From: CAZLBC01 sp964557575 | GTDB taxonomy: Bacteria > Planctomycetota > Phycisphaerae > SM23-33 | NCBI GenBank assembly: GCA_964557575.1 | Contig: CAZLBC010000050.1 | Coordinates: forward strand, 1-34,125 | Length of the DNA stretch: 34,125 nucleotides | Reading direction: 5' to 3' | In this document: piece after piece, positions 21,694 through 29,078 of the stretch | How positions within the stretch are numbered: the stretch's first letter is position 1 | Layout: each line of letters begins with the position of its first letter | The notes under the pieces: model-generated | Databases searched by the model: none | The model's input: the letters and a program-made list of their open reading frames with translations, nothing else | Told to the model about the DNA's origin: nothing | Translations under genes and position numbers: made by a program

Positions 21694-23808
21694 TCAGAAA
21701 TCCACGAACACGATCGCCGACTGCCCCACAAGGTAGCGGCTCCAGTCCACCGTCGGAGCATCAAAAACCCACGTCGTAGTGCCCCCGGCTTGGACGAAGC
21801 TCTTCGCTTTTCTGGAAAGCACGCGGTTCAGTCCGAACGGGCCTTGGAACGTGAGATACTGGAAAGAGTCCTGCGGGTAGGTTCCGCTGACTCGAAACTC
21901 GAACTCGTTCACCCCGTTGTCCCAGAAGAAGGCTTCCACCGCATCGCCGCCGCCCAGGAACGCAGGCGCACCGGACACTCCCCCCAGGGGTAGAGAGTCG
22001 TCAAAGCCGACGATTTCCGACCCGATGGTTCCGTCAATTCCGATCGTGACCGTGAAGAAGTCTGAGGACGGAGCGTATGCCTCTCCTTCCGCGACCGCTG
22101 CCTCGATTGCATCGACTTCGGCTTGCGTCAGCACCTGATCGGTAATGAAGAAGTCTTCGACCCCTCCGCTAAAAGGGTTGAACCCAGAGGCGTTGATGTA
22201 CGACCCGACACGGAAACAGTTGATCCCTGCGGCGCCTCCTGCGCGAGCGGAAATCTCCGCAAACCACGAATCAGGGCCGACGACAGCAGGAGTCGTGTTC
22301 GTGACGTCATCGGTCGTAGTGATCTCGACCCCATCGACCCAGCATCGAGGTCCGCCTCCGTCCGCAGGCTGCGAGATGACCAGATCAATTTCCTGATCGT
22401 CGGAAAGCTGGGCGTCGAAGTCTCTCCACCAGACCAAAGCGGAAGAAGTGCGAGCGTAGAAGGCGATTCGGATCGCGCCCCTCCACGTGTTGCCAGGCCC
22501 GCCGACACGCACTGCGGAAACGACGATTCCTTCCTGCAAGGAAGGACCGGAAGTCGGCTCCTGCCCCCAGCAAAAAAGCTGGTTGATTCCCGACCCGGAA
22601 TCGACGGTGCCGATGCGGACGCGGCCGCCCAAGGAGCCAGACGTATATACCCAATCCTGCCAGTCCGCAGCGGCTTCCGCGTCCTGCCCGGAAATTCGGT
22701 CTGAGTTTGCGGACAATCCTGCCACCGTGTAGGCAGCATACCGACGGCCTCCGCCAGAAAGAGGAAGCCCTCTCAGCTCTGAAGGCAGAGCGATCCCTAC
22801 GGTCTCGACTCTGTTCTGTTCTTTCCCCTCACGCGCCTCGTTCGGCTGCACCCCGGCGGAGTTCACGGGATGACAGTTCCACCACCAGACAGGCCTTTCT
22901 GTCAGGACTCCCAGAATCCCCTCGACGTAATCGGTGAGCGCACCAATAGACTTCGCCGCATCCCATACGGTGTCCACGTCCGCTGCCGAGACCGCCTTGC
23001 CTTCTACGATCCAGAGCCCGCCGATTCCGGTCTGCGAGTACTCTTCGCCGCCGTCTCCGGTTTCGTCGGAGAAGATGCGGAAGACGTCGTTACCAGAATC
23101 TCGATCCACATAGGCAAGCATGTCATCAATCCAGCTCGCCGCGGTCGCCGTGCCGTTGTAGGTTCTCGTAACGGCGACAGGAGCGTTTTCCACGAAGACG
23201 TCGATCCCGCCCCCGTCTCTGGGCTGCCCGATGACGACGAACTTCCACTGCATTCGATCCGCAGCGGCCCACACTTCTGCGTCCGTCACCACGACGACGC
23301 TGTTCCCGCTTCCGGGAAGCTCGATAGTGAGCTCCAGCTTGCCGTCGCTGAGGATCTTCAAGCGGGTCCGATAGAAAACCGTGCCCCCCGCGTTCTGGAC
23401 TTGCGCGAGAAGTAGATGCTTCTCCGACTGGTCTCCTCTCCTGGCCCAGAATCCGATCGCTCCGGGGCCGGCGAAGTCCGGCATTGCGCTGCCATTGAGC
23501 CGCTGCGGCTGCGTAGCAGGAACCGACGAAGCGCTCCACTTCCGCGCGACGACGCCGCCGACATAATCAGGCCCGCGAGGCCCACAGTGAACGAAGCCGA
23601 AGATGGAGCTTGAGTCCGTCGGGGTGAACGAGATCGTGCTGGCCGTGCCCCAATCCCGGAACGGGCCTTTCCGGTCTCCTCCATCCTGGAAGTTCCAGTA
23701 ATGGAAGTCCGAACCGGCGATCGACTCGACGGCGCCGAAGTACGAGCTGGTGTCTACCGGCGGGCCCGGAGGCGAAGACGGGTTCCGGCTGACCTGAAGG
23801 AGCGGCAT
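21694..23808 (-). CDS. Large tail fibre with lectin-like domains
   Basis: This 704-residue protein is predicted beta-rich. It contains two similar modules, each with a concanavalin/LamG-like pattern. The first holds WKFVVIGQPRDGGGIDVFVE, and the second holds QEIDLVISQPADGGGPRCWV with a following strand. The C-terminal end resembles a particle-attachment or tip domain. It is probably the main receptor-binding fibre. Codons here look less G+C-rich than in neighbouring genes, hinting at exchange. The ATG at 23808 lies two bases after the preceding stop; a longer frame would overlap other genes. Confidence 0.75.
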   Translation of the reverse strand: MPLLQVSRNPSSPPGPPVDTSSYFGAVESIAGSDFHYWNFQDGGDRKGPFRDWGTASTISFTPTDSSSIFGFVHCGPRGPDYVGGVVARKWSASSVPATQPQRLNGSAMPDFAGPGAIGFWARRGDQSEKHLLLAQVQNAGGTVFYRTRLKILSDGKLELTIELPGSGNSVVVVTDAEVWAAADRMQWKFVVIGQPRDGGGIDVFVENAPVAVTRTYNGTATAASWIDDMLAYVDRDSGNDVFRIFSDETGDGGEEYSQTGIGGLWIVEGKAVSAADVDTVWDAAKSIGALTDYVEGILGVLTERPVWWWNCHPVNSAGVQPNEAREGKEQNRVETVGIALPSELRGLPLSGGGRRYAAYTVAGLSANSDRISGQDAEAAADWQDWVYTSGSLGGRVRIGTVDSGSGINQLFCWGQEPTSGPSLQEGIVVSAVRVGGPGNTWRGAIRIAFYARTSSALVWWRDFDAQLSDDQEIDLVISQPADGGGPRCWVDGVEITTTDDVTNTTPAVVGPDSWFAEISARAGGAAGINCFRVGSYINASGFNPFSGGVEDFFITDQVLTQAEVDAIEAAVAEGEAYAPSSDFFTVTIGIDGTIGSEIVGFDDSLPLGGVSGAPAFLGGGDAVEAFFWDNGVNEFEFRVSGTYPQDSFQYLTFQGPFGLNRVLSRKAKSFVQAGGTTTWVFDAPTVDWSRYLVGQSAIVFVDF

Positions 23809-23810
23809 CG

Positions 23811-24656
23811 TCAGATCGTCCCGATGGTCCCGGCGAGCGTGATCCCGACGTCCTCCAGCGTGGCGTCCGGAGTCGCCGGAGCGACGATGGCGAGCCGGTC
23901 GCCGGCGGAGAATTGCACGTTCGACGCGAACGTGAAGGTCGCGGCGTTCGCCCCAGGCGCCCAATCGATCGAGCCGATTGCCACTCCGTTCCGGCGGATC
24001 TCCAGCGAGTAGGCGGCCGTGGCGCTGACGCGCGCGTGGGCTGCGCTGTTCGTGAGGCCGGCCGGCAGGAAGAAGGACCGGCCTGCGGTGAATCGCAGGA
24101 TGTCGGCGTCCGACCCTGGAACGCCGTCGAAGAACACGGCGATATCGTAGGGGTTCACGGTCACGAAGCGCGTGTCTACGTAGGCCTTCGTAGCCGCTTG
24201 GAGGGCCGCCGTGGGCGCGCCGGGCAGAACAATGGGCCCGGTCACGGTGCCGCCGGCGAGCGGCAGAAACGAGAGCGTGGAGCGCGCCACGGGGCGCCAC
24301 TCGCCCGCCCCGGCGTCGTAGGAGAACAGGTTCTCGTCGGCGACGCCGCTCGTGTCCACGTCCGAGAGCTGCGAGAGCTGGGAGACCCCGGATCCGGGCG
24401 GGAGGTCGTCGGCGACCCACACTCCGCTCTGGAAGGTCAGCACCTGACCGTTCGCGGGCGCCGGCACGGTCACGTCGGCGTGATCGTTCAGCGTCTGCGC
24501 GGCGAGCGCGGCCTGCGTGTTCGCAAAGGCCTGCTCCGCTGCCGCTTGCGCGGCTTCTGCTGCGGCCTGCGCGTCCTCGGCGAGGACTGCGGCGTTCTCG
24601 GCCCGGCTGACGAAGACGTCGTCGCTCGTGCCGCCTACCTGGGAGACGTTCGGCAT
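23811..24656 (-). CDS. Tail fibre attachment protein
   Basis: This 281-residue protein has an N-terminal Ala-rich coiled coil (LAEDAQAAAEAAQAAAEQAF), the common fibre repeat FLPLAGGTVTGPIVLPGAPT, then AATKAYVDTR, and a beta-rich C-terminus. It is probably the proximal fibre segment that links the large fibre to the tail. The ATG at 24656 overlaps the adaptor stop (ATGA) and has GAGGGG upstream; an earlier GTG at 24665 is less likely. Confidence 0.8.
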   Translation of the reverse strand: MPNVSQVGGTSDDVFVSRAENAAVLAEDAQAAAEAAQAAAEQAFANTQAALAAQTLNDHADVTVPAPANGQVLTFQSGVWVADDLPPGSGVSQLSQLSDVDTSGVADENLFSYDAGAGEWRPVARSTLSFLPLAGGTVTGPIVLPGAPTAALQAATKAYVDTRFVTVNPYDIAVFFDGVPGSDADILRFTAGRSFFLPAGLTNSAAHARVSATAAYSLEIRRNGVAIGSIDWAPGANAATFTFASNVQFSAGDRLAIVAPATPDATLEDVGITLAGTIGTI

Positions 24657-25387
24657 CAGGCCCACCCCTCACGATCGAAGACGCCCGGACCGCGGCCGTA
24701 GCCGGATCGGAAGCCGCTCTGCACCTGATTCGCGCTGCCGCTGTAGGCCTCGCGCTCGTTCTGCTCGAGGATGGCCTGCTTCGCCTCCTCGTACATGCTC
24801 TTCCAGACCGCGATGCGCTGGAAGGCGGCATCGGAAGGCTTCAGGAAGGGCTCGGCCTCGAGGAGCGCCGCGTAGAGGTAGAGGTCCGGCGCGACCTTGA
24901 GCACGTTGTTGTCGCTCGTGGGCGTGTCCAGCACCCCCGAGAGGTCTGCGTAGTAGATCCACGTGATGAAGGTGTCGCCGGTCGGCGACGGGTCGAGGAT
25001 CAGACCGTCGCGCTGCCGGGCGAAGGCCGTCGGCTCGCCGCGAGTCCGAGATCCGCCGGTGGTCGTGCGCCCCCGGCGGACCTGGAGCTCGGTCAGGCTG
25101 ATCCGCTCGAGCACGCGCCCGTTCGCCTGGAGCGTGAGCGTCTCGAGGTAGGTGTCCGGGAGATCGATGCGCGAGCTCAGGAGCACCTGATCCGGGTCGA
25201 GGGGATCGGGATCCACGCGCATGTCGATGGTCTGGAGCTGCTCGTTGTTCTGGCTCCGGTACCACCGGAAGATCTTCCGCTCGCCGAGGTAGATGAACTG
25301 CGGGATCTGCACGGCCAGATCCGTCCGGTTCAGCCAGTCGGCCACCGCGTCCTGGAGATCCTGGTAGTTCTGGATCAGCCGCGCCAC
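24656..25387 (-). CDS. Head-tail adaptor protein (SU10-type)
   Basis: This 243-residue protein opens with NYQDLQDAVADWLNRTDLAV and QIPQFIYLGERKIFRWYRSQ. This is the helical start typical of podoviral adaptor proteins such as the SU10 adaptor. Its middle is beta-rich and its end helical (FQRIAVWKSMYEEAKQAILE). It would dock below the portal and connect it to the tail nozzle. The GTG start lies three bases after the preceding stop. It is part of the head-completion block. Confidence 0.8.
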   Translation of the reverse strand: MARLIQNYQDLQDAVADWLNRTDLAVQIPQFIYLGERKIFRWYRSQNNEQLQTIDMRVDPDPLDPDQVLLSSRIDLPDTYLETLTLQANGRVLERISLTELQVRRGRTTTGGSRTRGEPTAFARQRDGLILDPSPTGDTFITWIYYADLSGVLDTPTSDNNVLKVAPDLYLYAALLEAEPFLKPSDAAFQRIAVWKSMYEEAKQAILEQNEREAYSGSANQVQSGFRSGYGRGPGVFDREGWA

Positions 25388-25390
25388 GGA

Positions 25391-25615
25391 TCAGCGCCCC
25401 TTGCGAGTGAGCGTCTGGATCGCGTCCCGCTTCATGCCCGAGCTCGCGTCCCGGAGCTGCATGCTCTTCGCCGTGCCGCGCATCTTCGTGCCGCCCTGGC
25501 TGTTGTAGCCGTTCGCGGCGTCCTGCGCGGCCATGCTGATCTTCTTCCCGCGGACGACGCCCATCTGCCGGGACACGCCCTTGCCGCGGTGCTTGCTGCC
25601 CTTGGCTGCCTTCAT
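25391..25615 (-). CDS. Small basic protein
   Basis: This 74-residue, strongly basic, probably flexible protein (MKAAKGSKHRGKGVSRQMGV, then NGYNSQGGTKMRGTAKSMQL) may bind nucleic acid or the capsid interior. The ATG at 25615 was chosen because longer frames overlap the previous gene and a hairpin. It lies between the 87-residue protein and the adaptor, a usual place for head-completion or minor capsid proteins. No family is recognised. Confidence 0.6.
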   Translation of the reverse strand: MKAAKGSKHRGKGVSRQMGVVRGKKISMAAQDAANGYNSQGGTKMRGTAKSMQLRDASSGMKRDAIQTLTRKGR

Positions 25616-25633
25616 GGTCTGGCCCTCGTGAGA

Positions 25634-25651
25634 GGGGCCCCGAAGGGCCCC
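25634..25651 (-). terminator. Perfect hairpin with TTCG tetraloop
   Basis: On the minus strand GGGGCCC, TTCG and GGGCCCC form a 7-base perfect stem closed by C and G around TTCG, an especially stable RNA loop. It begins five bases after the stop of the 87-residue gene and ends 18 bases before the ATG of the next. No U tract follows. It may act as a partial terminator, an RNA-stability element or a translational control site after the capsid genes. Confidence 0.5.
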
Positions 25652-25656
25652 AGGGA

Positions 25657-25920
25657 TCAGGTAGGCGTGGCTGCCAGCGCAGCCTCGAGCGTCTCGGAGG
25701 CCACGTCGGCGGTCTTCGCCCCCATGGCCGATGGGAAGTCGTCCGCGGCGACGTTCGTCCACCGCGAGCGGTTCCACAGGCCCTGCTCGTAGCCCGTCGC
25801 CTCGCCGGGCAGCGGGCCCTTCAGCGGGTGCCCGATCGTGTCGCCCTGGTCAGCACCGGCCGAGCGCTTGATGAGCACCCTGCCGCCCTGGTTCTCCCAT
25901 CCTGCGGGAAGCGTCGCCAT
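25657..25920 (-). CDS. Small virion-region protein
   Basis: This 87-residue protein starts MATLPAGWENQGGRVLIKRS. It looks like a soluble, mixed-fold protein with a Gly/Pro-rich middle (HPLKGPLPGEATGYEQGLWN) and an Ala/Thr-rich C-terminus. It lies downstream of the capsid gene in a block of small head genes and could be a minor capsid or decoration protein. No family is recognised. Confidence 0.6.
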   Translation of the reverse strand: MATLPAGWENQGGRVLIKRSAGADQGDTIGHPLKGPLPGEATGYEQGLWNRSRWTNVAADDFPSAMGAKTADVASETLEAALAATPT

Positions 25921-25934
25921 GGTCGTTCCTCCTG

Positions 25935-26081
25935 TCAGCGACCGAAGGGGCCGCCTTCGCGGCGGTCCTTCGTGTAATTCCGATGGCCGTGGTCACAGCA
26001 CCCCTTCCCCTTCATCGCCCAGGTCTTCGGAGGCGGGCCCGGGTTGCGGTTGCTGTACATGCGGTGCTTGCCGCTCTTCAC
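25935..26081 (-). CDS. Very small Cys/His protein
   Basis: This 48-residue protein starts at a GTG overlapping the previous TGA (GTGA). It is basic and Pro/Gly-rich, with the compact motif GKGCCDHGHRNY (about residues 25-36), which could bind a metal. The gap of 157 bases between neighbouring genes would otherwise be unusually long in this dense unit, which supports it being real. No family is recognised. Confidence 0.5.
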   Translation of the reverse strand: MKSGKHRMYSNRNPGPPPKTWAMKGKGCCDHGHRNYTKDRREGGPFGR

Positions 26082-26503
26082 GCTGCGTTCTCCTGCCGCC
26101 ACTCCGAGAGCACGCGGCTTCCGAGGCTCGGAGAGGCCAGACGACCGCTCCGAGACCGGTTGATCGAGAGAGAGCGCTCCCGGAAGGAGTCGGCCATGAA
26201 CTTCGAGTAATCCGTGCGGAACCAGGCGAGGAACTTCGCCTTCAGGTCCGGATCCGTGGCGTATTCGTGCCAGGTCTTTCCCTGCCGACAGAGCCAGTCG
26301 TGGATGACGATCCGGGGGATCGACCCCACGTACTGCATGCCGTTCACGCTCTCCTTCGAGCCCTTCGCGAGCAGCTCCGTCCGGCGCTGGGCCGGGCGGA
26401 GATCTTCGCTCATGGCGCGGTAGTGCGTGAGCTGGCCGCCCTCGAACTGGCGCCCGAGGTAGCGGCGCATGCCGCCCTCGGTTGCCACCAGGATCTTGCT
26501 CAT
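26078..26503 (-). CDS. Hypothetical head-region protein
   Basis: This 141-residue basic protein starts MSKILVATEGGMRRYLGRQF. Motifs include YVGSIPRIVIHDWLCRQGKT (about residues 58-77) and KAKFLAWFRTDYSKFMADSF (about 88-107), and it ends in an Arg/Ser-rich tail. It lies directly downstream of the capsid gene and is probably a small structural or completion protein. No family is recognised. Confidence 0.65.
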   Translation of the reverse strand: MSKILVATEGGMRRYLGRQFEGGQLTHYRAMSEDLRPAQRRTELLAKGSKESVNGMQYVGSIPRIVIHDWLCRQGKTWHEYATDPDLKAKFLAWFRTDYSKFMADSFRERSLSINRSRSGRLASPSLGSRVLSEWRQENAA

Positions 26504-26524
26504 GGCCGCCCCCTCCGGGTGCGA

Positions 26525-27475
26525 TCAGGACGTGATGTTGTTCGCGATGCTCTCCACCAGCGCGTGCGCGTCGGTGTTGAGGACCGCGTACGTGGACTCG
26601 CGGAGGATCTGCCGGTTCTCGGCGTCACCAGTGCGAGCCAGCGGGTAGTCCCGCGTCGCGCGGAGTACGGGCGTGGCCGAATACTGGAAGTCGATCAGCG
26701 CCATGATGTTCTCGGCGCTGCCGCCCTGACCCTGCCGCTCAGCGTGCCGATCGAGAACGACCTGCAGCTCGCCGAACGGCGACACGTACAGATCCACGAC
26801 GTTGACGATCGTGGTCCCGGTGCCGAAGTCCCGTTCCCGAGCCGAGGAGTTCACGAAGGCGGCGATGTAGCGGCTGACCTTCGGGGGCACGATCAGGTAG
26901 CCGGGGTTGCCGCCGAGATCGTAGGTCGCCTCGTGGGCATCGAGGAGCTCGGCCTCGAGGCCGGCGAACGTGGTCGCAGCGGATGCCACGACGACGGTGC
27001 CGGCGTTGCGGCCGTTGCTCATCTGCACCTGGAAGCAGGCCATCTCGCGGGCCGTGCCCACCGCGCCGCCGATGGCGGTCTGGCGGGTGCCGCCGGGAGC
27101 GCCGATGATCGCGAGCTCCTCGTCGTTCGCGAGCTCGCCGTAGCGGAGCTCGAGCTGGTAGGCCATCTCCGAGTCGCGCCCGTACTTGTCCACCTCCTCG
27201 AGCGTGCCGGAGATGCGGGCGACCTTCGTCATGATCTGGGTGTAGTTGTTCAGCTCGGAGACGGAGCTGGACTGGTCTGCGCCCGCGTCCGCGCCCTCGA
27301 CCGCGGCGTTCTTCGCCGCTGCTTGGAGCACGTCCTCGGTCCACTCGTGGAGCTTCCCGGTTGCCCGGATCGTGCGGCTCATGGCCGCCACAGGGTTGTC
27401 CACCGGCGAGACGTTGTAGATGACGTCCTGGACGTCCTCCGCCTGCCGGAGCTGCTGATAGGTCTCGAATGCCAT
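26525..27475 (-). CDS. Major capsid protein (SU10/DUF5309-type)
   Basis: This 316-residue protein matches the SU10-type major head protein pattern. The N-terminal arm is QDVIYNVSPVDNPVAAMSRT, then LHEWTEDVLQAAAKNAAVEG. VSELNNYTQIMTKVARISGT follows, then KYGRDSEMAYQLELRYGELA and the helix/beta core ending near FQYSATPVLRATRDYPLART. It forms the capsid shell. It follows the scaffold gene, as usual. Residues 13-50 are copied in the predicted exported protein at 3156-3440. Confidence 0.9.
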   Translation of the reverse strand: MAFETYQQLRQAEDVQDVIYNVSPVDNPVAAMSRTIRATGKLHEWTEDVLQAAAKNAAVEGADAGADQSSSVSELNNYTQIMTKVARISGTLEEVDKYGRDSEMAYQLELRYGELANDEELAIIGAPGGTRQTAIGGAVGTAREMACFQVQMSNGRNAGTVVVASAATTFAGLEAELLDAHEATYDLGGNPGYLIVPPKVSRYIAAFVNSSARERDFGTGTTIVNVVDLYVSPFGELQVVLDRHAERQGQGGSAENIMALIDFQYSATPVLRATRDYPLARTGDAENRQILRESTYAVLNTDAHALVESIANNITS

Positions 27476-27519
27476 GATGGCTCCTCGTCGTCACAACGGG
27501 AGCCGCCACGGAGGCCTCG

Positions 27520-28674
27520 TCAGCGCTTTCGGCCTCGCTCCTCCTGTTGCAGGTTCGCCAGAAGCATGCTCCGGAGCGACCCGTCAGCTCGAGCGTTCGT
27601 GCTCTGCCTGACGGCGTCCATCGCTGCCTCGCGGCTCCCCTGGAACTGGCCTTGCTGGTTCCGTCCGCGATTCCGAGACCGGCGCGGCGGCCGGGGTCTC
27701 TGGGTCGCCTCATCGATCACGCTCGGCGCCTCGTGGGCATCCATGAGCGCGATCAGCCCGCGCAGCCTCAGGAAGTCGGTCTCCTGATCGAACCGCTCGG
27801 GCGCCATGAGGTTCTCGCGCACGACGAAATCGCGGAGCTTGCCGTAGAACTGGTTCTGGTCATCCCAGCGGGGCTCATGCCAACGGAGCATCTCGACCGT
27901 CGCACGAGCCTGCTTCTGCTTCGCAGCGCTCATTCGCTGGCCGAGAGCCTGCTCCACTTCCTGGAACTGCTGCGCCAGGTAGTCGGCTCCCTGCTTCGCA
28001 GCCGCCCATTGCCGCTTGAAGTCCTCGAACTGCTCAGGACTCATCCGGCTGGTGTCGGTCTGCTCGAACTGGCGAAGGTTCGACTGGATGACCTGCCCGA
28101 GGAGGCGCTCCTTCTCGCTGAAGGCTTCGCCGATGCCTTCGTACGCCTCCCCGAGGGCCTCGTGCTCCTGGCGGACGCGGGCGAGACGCTGAGTCTTCCG
28201 CCGGTAGTCCTCCAGGCGCATGCTGCCCTGTTCTCGTTCCTCGATCAGCTTCCGAATGTCGTCGCGCGTGTAGCGCTGGCCGTCGAGTTCGAGTCCTTCC
28301 TCGCCGTCGTCGCCAAGTTGTTCCGCTTCGTCCTCGGCTGCGGGGTCGAGCTCCTGCTCTTCCGCCTCGAGGCCTTCGGAGTCCTGATCGCCCGACGTGA
28401 GGGCAGGTTGTTCGGGGGAGCTGGGCCGACGCTCCCGCTGTGACGCTTCCTCCCGGCGTGCCGGCGCCGGATCCGGTTGTCCTCGGCCATCGGCCGCAGG
28501 GTCCGGGTCGCCCGGCTGGGGCGCCTCTCCAGGGCTCTGGTTCCGCGCCTGGCGAAGGAAGTACTCCTGAAGCCCGAGCCCGCCGGTAGCGTCCGGCATG
28601 TGCTCGTGCTGGCTCGTCTGCGTGGCAGAGTCCGGGCGACCGCCCGGTTGTTCTCCTCGCTTAGCCGTGGTCAT
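27520..28674 (-). CDS. Scaffolding protein
   Basis: This 384-residue protein has a disordered acidic N-terminal half (EAEEQELDPAAEDEAEQLGD) and a long coiled-coil C-terminal half (LEDYRRKTQRLARVRQEHEA), then a basic Arg/Gln-rich end (PRPPRRSRNRGRNQQGQF). It lies between the portal and capsid genes. This composition and position are typical of phage scaffolds, where the basic C-terminus binds the capsid shell. It should leave the particle during maturation. Confidence 0.82.
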   Translation of the reverse strand: MTTAKRGEQPGGRPDSATQTSQHEHMPDATGGLGLQEYFLRQARNQSPGEAPQPGDPDPAADGRGQPDPAPARREEASQRERRPSSPEQPALTSGDQDSEGLEAEEQELDPAAEDEAEQLGDDGEEGLELDGQRYTRDDIRKLIEEREQGSMRLEDYRRKTQRLARVRQEHEALGEAYEGIGEAFSEKERLLGQVIQSNLRQFEQTDTSRMSPEQFEDFKRQWAAAKQGADYLAQQFQEVEQALGQRMSAAKQKQARATVEMLRWHEPRWDDQNQFYGKLRDFVVRENLMAPERFDQETDFLRLRGLIALMDAHEAPSVIDEATQRPRPPRRSRNRGRNQQGQFQGSREAAMDAVRQSTNARADGSLRSMLLANLQQEERGRKR

Positions 28675-28960
28675 TGTACCGCTCCTCTTCTCTCTCGCGA
28701 GTGGTCTCTACGATCTGCCAGTCGGAGATCAGCTCCGCGAGCGTGGCCTGGAAGTCACTCACGACCTCCAGCTTGATCTTCGCCCGAAGCATCGCCGCGT
28801 GGTCGTCGGGGGCGGCGGCGAGGAGCTCCCTCATCGCCTGCTCGTTCATGAGCTGGATCGCGTCCCCCATCTGCCACGCCTGCACCATCTGCAGCGCCCA
28901 CTCCGCTCGGCGCCGGGTGACCAGGGATTCGTGCTCGGGCCGGGGATCCAAGCCGAGCAT
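28661..28960 (-). CDS. Hypothetical protein between portal and scaffold, possible 3' part
   Basis: This 99-codon frame starts at an ATG with GGAGG just three bases upstream and gives a credible helical protein (EWALQMVQAWQMGDAIQLMN, then LRAKIKLEVVSDFQATLAEL). Its stop lies within the scaffold start. The neighbouring frame at 28755-29078 supplies a credible start and loses quality exactly where this one gains it. Together they look like one gene split by a +1 shift, or two overlapping genes. Confidence 0.6.
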   Translation of the reverse strand: MLGLDPRPEHESLVTRRRAEWALQMVQAWQMGDAIQLMNEQAMRELLAAAPDDHAAMLRAKIKLEVVSDFQATLAELISDWQIVETTREREEERYNDHG

Positions 28961-29078
28961 GAGCCTCCAGCTCCGAGATCCCGTTGAAGAAGGCGAAGCG
29001 CCGGACGCGCTTCCGGTCTCGCTGTCTGAGGTCACGCAGCCTCTCCATCCGTGCCAGTCGTTCGCCGGGGTTCGTCAT
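28755..29078 (-). CDS. Hypothetical protein between portal and scaffold, possible 5' part
   Basis: The frame starts at an ATG overlapping the portal stop (ATGA). Its first 42 residues (PGERLARMERLRDLRQRDRK, then RVRRFAFFNGISELEAHAR) look real. After about residue 42 the sequence turns Gly/Ala/Arg-rich like a non-coding frame, while the +1 frame at 28661-28960 becomes protein-like. A real frameshift site or a sequence error near 28955-28965 would fuse the two into a protein of about 140 residues. Confidence 0.45.
   Translation of the reverse strand: MTNPGERLARMERLRDLRQRDRKRVRRFAFFNGISELEAHARLGSPARARIPGHPAPSGVGAADGAGVADGGRDPAHERAGDEGAPRRRPRRPRGDASGEDQAGGRE

Noticed and set aside
25838..27787. 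649-codon plus-strand frame across the capsid gene
   Set aside because: The same stretch encodes a clear major capsid protein on the minus strand. The plus frame lacks recognisable motifs and has antisense-type composition.
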